From: JASLDZ01 sp964244065
GTDB taxonomy: Bacteria > Pseudomonadota > Alphaproteobacteria > Caulobacterales > Caulobacteraceae
Length of the DNA: 8,408 bases
Assembly (NCBI GenBank): GCA_964244065.1
Contig: CAXTHH010000032.1
Location: 1-8,408, forward strand
Direction: 5' to 3'
How positions within the stretch are numbered: position 1 is the stretch's first letter; every line of letters starts with the position of its first letter. The notes below the pieces were generated by a model. It was given only the letters and a program-made list of their open reading frames with translations. It did no database searches and was not told the origin of the DNA. Below, piece by piece: positions 4,246 through 8,408 of the stretch. The translations under genes and the position numbers were made by a program.

Positions 4246-6933
4246 ATGCCCGACTCCGCCGAGGCGGCGACGACGCGCAGCGTGCGCCAGAACATGCGCC
4301 TGCTCTCCGCGCTCCTGGACGACGCCATCGGCCATCTGGAGGGCGAGGCCGCCGCGGCGCGCGTCGCCGTGGCCCGGGCCACCGCCCTGGACGCGGCGGA
4401 GACCGGCGACCCCTCGACGCTGATTGCACTCGCGGAGGGGCTGGACCTGGACGGCGCCGTGTTCCTGGCCCGCGCCTTCGCGCTCGACGCCGCCCTCTGC
4501 GACATCGCCGAGGACGTCACCGGTCGCCGGCGTTTCGCCGAGATGGAGTCGCGCCCCGAGGCGGGCGGCGCGCCCCCGCATGCTCTGCCCGAGGCGCTGC
4601 GGCGGATGGACGGCGACGCGGACGCGGCGCTCGACGCCCTGCGCGTCGTGCCGGTGCTGACCGCCCACCCCACCGAGATGCGCCGCCGCTCCACCGCCGA
4701 CCGCGAGGTGGAGGTCACCCGGCTGATGGCGCTGCGCCGCCACCACCTGCCCCGCGAGCTCGACCGTCGCATCCGCGACGAGCTGTTCCGCGAGGTGGCG
4801 CTGCTGTGGCTCACGCGCCTGAACCGCCCGGACCGGATCACGGTGGCGGATGAGGTGCGCAACATGCTGGAGGTGGTCCGGCGCGCGCTCCTGCCCGCGC
4901 TGGAGGCGCTCTACGAGGGCTGGGGCGAGGCCCTGGGCCGCGCCGAGCTGCCCACCGCCCTCACGCTCGGCACCTGGATCGGCGGGGACCGCGACGGCCA
5001 CCCGGGCGTGGACGGCGGCACGCTGCGCGCGGCGCTCGCCGCGCAGGCCAACCTGATCCTGGGCCGCTACGTGGGCGAGGCGGCGCGCCTGCGCGACGAC
5101 CTGGCGCTGTCCACCACCATGACGGCGGTCTCGCCTGAGCTCCAGGCGCTGGCCGAGCGCGCGTCGGAGAGCAACGTCCACCGCGCCGACGAGCCCTACC
5201 GCACGGCGATGATCGGCGTGCACGCGCGCCTGCTGGCCACCCTGCACGCCATCGCCGAGGGCCCGCCCGCCCCCGGCGAGCCCTACCCGGGGCCGGACGC
5301 GCTGCTGGACGACCTCGTGACCGTGCGCGACTCGCTGGTGGCGCACGGGGGCGAGCGGCTGCTCGGCCACCGCCTGCCGGCGCTGATCCAGCTGGTGCGC
5401 GTGTGCGGCTTCCACCTGCTCAGCCTGGACCTGCGGCAGAACGCCGACGTGCACGAGCGGACGCTGCACGAGCTGTTCGCCGCCGTCTCGCCCGAGATCG
5501 ACTACCGCGCCCTGGACGAGGCGGCGCGGGTCGCGCTCCTGCTCAAGGAGCTGGCCGACCGGCGCCCCCTGCGCACGCCCTTCGCCGACTACGGCGAGGA
5601 GACGCTGAAGGAGTTGGGCGTGGTGGACGCGGCGGCGGCGGCGCTGGCCGACTTCGGCCCGCGCGCCCTCGGCCTCTACGTGGTCAGCAAGACCGACAGC
5701 CTCTCCGATCTCCTGGAGCCCCTGGTGTTGATGAAGCAGGCCGGGCTGGTGGTGGGCGGGCCGGAGCCGGCCACCCGGGTGCCCGTCTCGCCCCTGTTCG
5801 AGACCATCGCCGACCTGAAGGCGGGGCCGGACATCCTGCGCCGCTGGCTGGCCCTGCCGCAGGCGCGCGCCCTGCGGGGAGCGGGCGTGCAGGAGTGCAT
5901 GCTGGGCTACAGCGACAGCAACAAGGACGGCGGCTTCCTCGCCTCCCGCCGGGGCGCGGCCGAGGCCGCGGCGGCGCTCGCCGCCGTGGCGCGGGAGGCG
6001 GGGGCGCCGCTGCAGCTGTTCCACGGCCGGGGGGGCTCGATCGGACGGGGCGGGGGGCCGACGGCCGAGACCGTCTTCTCCCAGCCGCCCGGCACCGTGC
6101 AGGGGCGCATCCGCCTGACAGAGCAGGGCGAGATGATCCAGCGCCTCTACGGCGACACGCCCACCGCCCGGCGCAACCTCGACGCCCTGGCCGCCGCGAC
6201 GCTCCTGGCCGGGACCTCGGGGCCGGACAGGGAGCGCGCCGCCGCCGACCCTGCCGCCGAGGCCGCGCTCGCCCGCCTCTCCGAGGCGGCGTTCCACGCC
6301 TACCGCAAGCTGGTCTACGACGATGGCGCGTTCGAGGACTTCTTCTGGTCGGCGACGCCCGTAGCGGAGATCGCCGGGCTGAAGATCGGCAGCCGCCCCG
6401 CCTCGCGCACGCCCAGCCGCCGCATCGAGGACCTGCGCGCCATCCCCTGGGTGTTCAGCTGGAGTCAGGCGCGCATCTTCCTGCCCGGCTGGTACGGCGT
6501 CGCCGCGGGCGCGAAGGCGGCCGGCCTCTCCCCCTCCGACCTGCGCGAGCTGACGGAGGCCGTGCCCTTCCTGCGCCCCGCCCTGCACGGCATGGAGCTG
6601 GCCCTGGCGCAGAGCGACATGGCCATCGCCGCGCGCTACGCGGGCCTGGCCTCCGACCCGGCGTCGGGCGCCCGCATCTTCGATCGCATCCGGCGGGAGC
6701 GCGAGGCGGCCGCCGAGCTCGTGCTGGCCGCCCGCGGTGGGTCGCACCTTTTGGACGACCGGCCCGAGCTGGCGGAGAGCGTTGGCTTTGCCGCCCCGGT
6801 GATCGACGCGCTGAACCACATGCAGGTGGAGCTCCTGGCCCGGCGGCGCCGCGGGGAGGACGATCCGCGGCTGACCCTGGCCCTGCAGCTCACCGTCAAC
6901 GGCGTGGCCGCCGGGCTGCGCAACACGGGCTGA
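4246..6933 (+). CDS. ppc: Phosphoenolpyruvate carboxylase
   Basis: Cytoplasmic anaplerotic enzyme of 895 aa (E. coli: 883) that converts PEP plus bicarbonate to oxaloacetate and phosphate with Mg2+. Signature blocks in order: 'VLTAHPTE' with catalytic His141; 'TWIGGDRDGHPGV'; 'SLDLRQNADVHE'; 'MLGYSDSNKDGG' with Lys560; 'FHGRGGSIGRGGGP' with Arg595; 'LTEQGEMI'; 'IGSRPASRTPSRRIEDLRAI'; and the invariant ending N-T-G (893-895). Aligned by eye to E. coli Ppc, two of the four aspartate-inhibitor ligands are changed: Lys773 is Gln789 and Arg832 is Ala849. Arg587 (Arg595) and Asn881 (Asn893) are kept. The ATG at 4246 has GGAG at 4236-4239, 6 nt upstream. The frame is open back to 4123, but that part runs through the inverted repeat and is not protein-like. 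The lyase gene is 192 bp upstream and a receiver-domain gene 66 bp downstream. Confidence 0.97.
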   Translation: MPDSAEAATTRSVRQNMRLLSALLDDAIGHLEGEAAAARVAVARATALDAAETGDPSTLIALAEGLDLDGAVFLARAFALDAALCDIAEDVTGRRRFAEMESRPEAGGAPPHALPEALRRMDGDADAALDALRVVPVLTAHPTEMRRRSTADREVEVTRLMALRRHHLPRELDRRIRDELFREVALLWLTRLNRPDRITVADEVRNMLEVVRRALLPALEALYEGWGEALGRAELPTALTLGTWIGGDRDGHPGVDGGTLRAALAAQANLILGRYVGEAARLRDDLALSTTMTAVSPELQALAERASESNVHRADEPYRTAMIGVHARLLATLHAIAEGPPAPGEPYPGPDALLDDLVTVRDSLVAHGGERLLGHRLPALIQLVRVCGFHLLSLDLRQNADVHERTLHELFAAVSPEIDYRALDEAARVALLLKELADRRPLRTPFADYGEETLKELGVVDAAAAALADFGPRALGLYVVSKTDSLSDLLEPLVLMKQAGLVVGGPEPATRVPVSPLFETIADLKAGPDILRRWLALPQARALRGAGVQECMLGYSDSNKDGGFLASRRGAAEAAAALAAVAREAGAPLQLFHGRGGSIGRGGGPTAETVFSQPPGTVQGRIRLTEQGEMIQRLYGDTPTARRNLDALAAATLLAGTSGPDRERAAADPAAEAALARLSEAAFHAYRKLVYDDGAFEDFFWSATPVAEIAGLKIGSRPASRTPSRRIEDLRAIPWVFSWSQARIFLPGWYGVAAGAKAAGLSPSDLRELTEAVPFLRPALHGMELALAQSDMAIAARYAGLASDPASGARIFDRIRREREAAAELVLAARGGSHLLDDRPELAESVGFAAPVIDALNHMQVELLARRRRGEDDPRLTLALQLTVNGVAAGLRNTG

Positions 6934-6970
6934 ACGCGACGTTAACCGCGCCCGCAAGCGAAACGTTAGG

Positions 6971-6986
6971 GCCTGCCGCCGCAGGC
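6971..6986. other. Short hairpin between ppc and the receiver-domain gene
   Basis: GCCTGC (6971-6976) and GCAGGC (6981-6986) form a perfect 6-bp stem with a 4-nt loop, 37 nt after the ppc stop and 13 nt before the next start codon. No T-tract follows in either direction, so it is a poor terminator. It may be an mRNA structure in the leader of the downstream gene, or chance in GC-rich DNA. Confidence 0.35.
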
Positions 6987-6999
6987 ATGCGCGCCTTCG

Positions 7000-7455
7000 A
7001 TGACCGCCCCTCCATCCTCGCCCAGCCCCGTCCCCGAAGCCTGCGCGGACGTCTCCGCGCCGCTGCGCGTGCTGGCGGCCGAGGACAACCGCATGAACCA
7101 GGCCGTGCTCCAGGCGGCGCTGGAGGCCCTGGGCGCCCGCATCGTGATCTGCCCCGACGGCCGCTGCGCCGTCGAGGCCTGGCGCGAGGGCGCCTACGAC
7201 CTCGTGCTCATGGACATCCGCATGCCGGTCATGGACGGCGTGGAGGCCGTGCAGGCGATCCGCGCCGCCGAGAGCGCCGAGGGCCGCCCGCGCACCCCGG
7301 TGGTGGCGCTCTCCGGCGACGTGCAGCCGGACCAGGTGCGCGACTACCTGGCCGCCGGCATGGACGGCCACGTGGCCAAGCCCATCGAGCTCGTCCGCCT
7401 GCGCGAAGTGCTCGACTGCGCCCGCCTGAGCCGCGAGGCGCGGCTGGCGGCGTAA
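7000..7455 (+). CDS. Stand-alone receiver-domain response regulator
   Basis: A 151-aa single-domain response regulator with no DNA-binding or enzymatic output. A Pro/Ser/Ala-rich, probably disordered N-terminus (1-20) precedes a complete receiver: acidic pair Glu28-Asp29 in 'AAEDN', phospho-acceptor Asp72 in 'LVLMDIRMPVMDG', Ser105 in 'VVALSGD' and Lys127 in 'VAKPIE'. All phosphotransfer residues are present. The 'AEDNRMNQAVLQAAL' helix is typical of receivers in hybrid histidine kinases and those partnered by histidine phosphotransfer proteins, rather than CheY. It therefore more likely works in a phosphorelay than at the flagellar motor. The ATG at 7000 has no recognisable Shine-Dalgarno sequence; an internal start nearer residue 22 cannot be excluded, though no better start is visible. 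It lies 66 bp after ppc and could be co-transcribed or have its own promoter. Partner kinase and target are unknown. Confidence 0.85.
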   Translation: MTAPPSSPSPVPEACADVSAPLRVLAAEDNRMNQAVLQAALEALGARIVICPDGRCAVEAWREGAYDLVLMDIRMPVMDGVEAVQAIRAAESAEGRPRTPVVALSGDVQPDQVRDYLAAGMDGHVAKPIELVRLREVLDCARLSREARLAA

Positions 7456-7490
7456 CCTTCGTCCCCGGCTCTTCTCTTAACCCCTTCTCA

Positions 7491-7595
7491 CGTCGCCCTC
7501 GGGCTTGACCTGCGGGCCGAGCCCTCCGCGCGCAAGCGGGTCGAGGTCGCGCACGATCCGCGCCCGGCCCTCGGATCAAGTCCGAAGGCGACGAG
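7491..7595. repeat. 105-bp palindromic dispersed repeat, copy B
   Basis: The same element as 959-1063, in the same orientation and without gaps. The left arm starts CGTCGCCCTCGGGCTTGAC and the right arm ends GGCGACGAG. The arms are near reverse complements of each other. The right-arm hairpin (7568-7575/7581-7588, 5-nt loop) has one mismatch and the left-arm hairpin (7496-7503/7509-7516) has two, so this copy is more degenerate than copy A. It fills most of the convergent gap between the receiver-domain gene and the thioesterase gene. No other terminator is visible there, so it may help end transcription from both sides. The leftover 7456-7490 is a pyrimidine-rich stretch with nothing else recognised. 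Confidence 0.85.
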
Positions 7596-7608
7596 CTTGC
7601 CTGTGATG

Positions 7609-8067
7609 TCAGCCCTCGCGCTTCACGCGCTTGATCACGCCGGAGAAGTTCAGCATCGGCCGGCCCTCGGCCGTCAGCAGGCCGCGCACGAACACGAGGC
7701 TGCGGCCCGCCTGCACCACGCCGCCGCGCGCCTCGATCCGCTCGCCGGGACGGGCCGGCCCCAGGAAGTCGCCGTTCAGGCTCACGGTCACGGCCGGCGA
7801 CCGCGCGAGCTCCGTCGACGCCAGCGCGAACAGGGCGAAGTCGGCGAAGCTCATCATGCAGCCGCCGTGCATGGCGCCGCCGCCGTTCATGTGCCGCGGC
7901 TCCGCCCGGAAGGCGCACACCACCTCGCCGTCGATCTTCTTCGAGTAGAACGGCCCGACCGCGTCCTCGAAGGGGTCCACACCGCTCCAGGTCCACCAGC
8001 CGGCGAACTCGCCGTCCTCGACCCGGCGCGGACCCCGCGCACCCCCGTCCCCGCCCCCGTCCGCCAC
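7609..8067 (-). CDS. PaaI-type hotdog-fold acyl-CoA thioesterase
   Basis: A 152-aa cytoplasmic hotdog-fold protein that probably hydrolyses acyl-CoA or aryl-CoA thioesters. The PaaI/4HBT signature is clear: 'HMNGGGAMHGGCMMSFAD' (59-76) contains Asn61, His67-Gly68-Gly69 and the catalytic-type acid Asp76. It is followed by 'AVTVSLNGDFLGPARPGERIEA' and the strand 'SLVFVRGLL'. Residues 1-20 are Gly/Asp/Arg-rich; about 21-45 form the Trp-rich 'FAGWWTWSGVDPFEDAVGPFY' segment before the core. I choose the GTG at 8067 because GGAGG (8077-8073 on this strand) lies 5 nt upstream. The frame is open to the window edge, and an ATG at 8142 would overlap the divergent acyl-CoA dehydrogenase start inside the same CATG, which is less likely. 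Divergence from an acyl-CoA dehydrogenase fits a role in acyl-CoA turnover. Substrate unknown. Confidence 0.85.
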   Translation of the reverse strand: MADGGGDGGARGPRRVEDGEFAGWWTWSGVDPFEDAVGPFYSKKIDGEVVCAFRAEPRHMNGGGAMHGGCMMSFADFALFALASTELARSPAVTVSLNGDFLGPARPGERIEARGGVVQAGRSLVFVRGLLTAEGRPMLNFSGVIKRVKREG

Positions 8068-8079
8068 GCACGCCTCCGC

Positions 8080-8108
8080 TCGACCCCGCCCGGAGGCCGG
8101 TTCATAAA
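8080..8108 (+). promoter_or_regulatory. Weak candidate promoter of the acyl-CoA dehydrogenase gene
   Basis: In the 73-bp divergent gap, TCGACC (8080-8085) and CATAAA (8103-8108) are separated by 17 nt, each matching four of six consensus positions. The AT-rich TTCATAAAC is the only such stretch in this gap. Transcription would start near 8115, leaving a leader of about 26 nt containing the GGAAGGA ribosome-binding site (8125-8131). No convincing promoter for the opposite gene was seen. Confidence 0.28.
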
Positions 8109-8140
8109 CGCTCGTCACCCGAACGGAAGGAGCCGCCGCC

Positions 8141-8408
8141 ATGGCCTTCGACGCCGAGCTCCGCGAGCAGCTGATCGACACGGTCCGCCGCTTCGTCTCC
8201 GAGCGCCTGCGCCCGGTCGAGGCGCGCACCGCCGAGGAGGACGAGGTTCCCGCCGAGCTGGTGGAGGAGATGAAGTCCCTCGGCCTGTTCGGCCTGTCGA
8301 TCCCCGAGGAGTACGGCGGCCTGGGCCTGTCCATGGAGGACGAGTGCCTGGTGGCGCTGGAGCTCGGCCGCGCCAGCCCCGCCTTCCGCTCGGTGTTCGG
8401 CACCAACG
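8141..8408 (+). CDS. Acyl-CoA dehydrogenase (N-terminal fragment)
   Basis: The first 89 residues of a flavin-dependent acyl-CoA dehydrogenase; the gene continues past the window. The N-terminal all-helical domain is visible: 'LREQLIDTVRRFVSERLRPVEAR' as the first helix, then 'LVEEMKSLGLFGLSIPEEYGGLGLS', the well-known 'GLFG..IPEEYGG.G' block, then 'ALELGRASPAFRSVFGTN'. The FAD-binding and catalytic Glu regions are outside the window, so chain-length preference cannot be judged. The ATG at 8141 has a very good Shine-Dalgarno sequence, GGAAGGA (8125-8131), 9 nt upstream. It is divergently oriented to the thioesterase. Its role is probably fatty-acid or other acyl-CoA beta-oxidation. The start is confident and the specific substrate unknown. 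Confidence 0.93.
   Translation, partial: MAFDAELREQLIDTVRRFVSERLRPVEARTAEEDEVPAELVEEMKSLGLFGLSIPEEYGGLGLSMEDECLVALELGRASPAFRSVFGTN

Noticed and set aside
6940..6968. Possible CtrA or other cell-cycle regulator site (TTAACC near 6942 and TTAG near 6965, plus another TTAACC near 7477).
   Set aside because: The half-sites are not spaced as TTAA-N7-TTAA; single TTAACC half-sites are not enough evidence.
4216..7371. A 1051-codon open frame on the minus strand, antisense to ppc.
   Set aside because: Its composition is Gly/Arg/His/Gln/Val-rich with no recognisable domain, it runs opposite an unmistakable PEP carboxylase, and it continues under the receiver gene. It is a by-product of GC-rich codon bias.
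5403..7508. A 701-codon plus-strand frame overlapping ppc and the receiver gene.
   Set aside because: Arg/Ala/Gly/Pro-rich shadow frame crossing two genuine genes and the start of a repeat; no domains.
7609..8142. A thioesterase starting at the ATG at 8142, or further upstream inside the dehydrogenase gene.
   Set aside because: The added residues do not look like the family, that start has no ribosome-binding site clear of the divergent gene, and the GTG at 8067 has a well-placed GGAGG.

Overview
This is a very GC-rich chromosomal stretch in which strong third-position G/C bias produces many long spurious ORFs. It reads as an alphaproteobacterium, most likely of the Caulobacterales type (Caulobacter/Phenylobacterium/Brevundimonas-like). 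That guess rests on the gene types, the style of the chemotaxis genes and the dispersed palindromic repeats; no taxonomic marker gene is present. The window shows no insertion sequence, phage, CRISPR array, tRNA or rRNA, and looks like ordinary core chromosome.

Layout, left to right. (1) 1-911, + strand: the end of a chemotaxis response regulator (CheY-like) translationally coupled to a CheR methyltransferase. (2) 912-1144: a convergent intergenic gap holding a 105-bp palindromic repeat (copy A) and a strong hairpin terminator for the next gene. (3) 1145-1900, - strand: a seven-helix Bax inhibitor-1/YccA family membrane protein. (4) 1901-2048: a divergent promoter region. (5) 2049-4053, + strand: a tightly packed run made of a secreted SGNH/GDSL esterase, the RNA 2',3'-cyclic phosphodiesterase ThpR, and a CitE/HpcH-type CoA-ester lyase. 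(6) 4054-4194: a different, large composite inverted repeat. (7) 4246-7455, + strand: phosphoenolpyruvate carboxylase followed by a stand-alone receiver-domain protein. (8) 7456-7608: a second convergent gap with copy B of the 105-bp repeat. (9) 7609-8067, - strand: a PaaI-type hotdog thioesterase, divergent from (10) the start of an acyl-CoA dehydrogenase at 8141, which runs off the window.

Themes: chemotaxis adaptation at the left edge; C4/acetyl-CoA/glyoxylate metabolism in the middle (a malyl- or citramalyl-CoA lyase-like enzyme beside PEP carboxylase, reminiscent of serine-cycle gene neighbourhoods); acyl-CoA metabolism at the right edge.

The observations most worth following are these. 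The PEP carboxylase lacks two of the four residues that bind the feedback inhibitor aspartate in the E. coli enzyme. The two gapless 105-bp palindromic repeats both sit between convergent genes. A second repeat family separates citE-like and ppc. The CheR lacks the tyrosine of its RNV-x-x-Y-F motif. I found no convincing evidence of a wholly new multi-gene system here.
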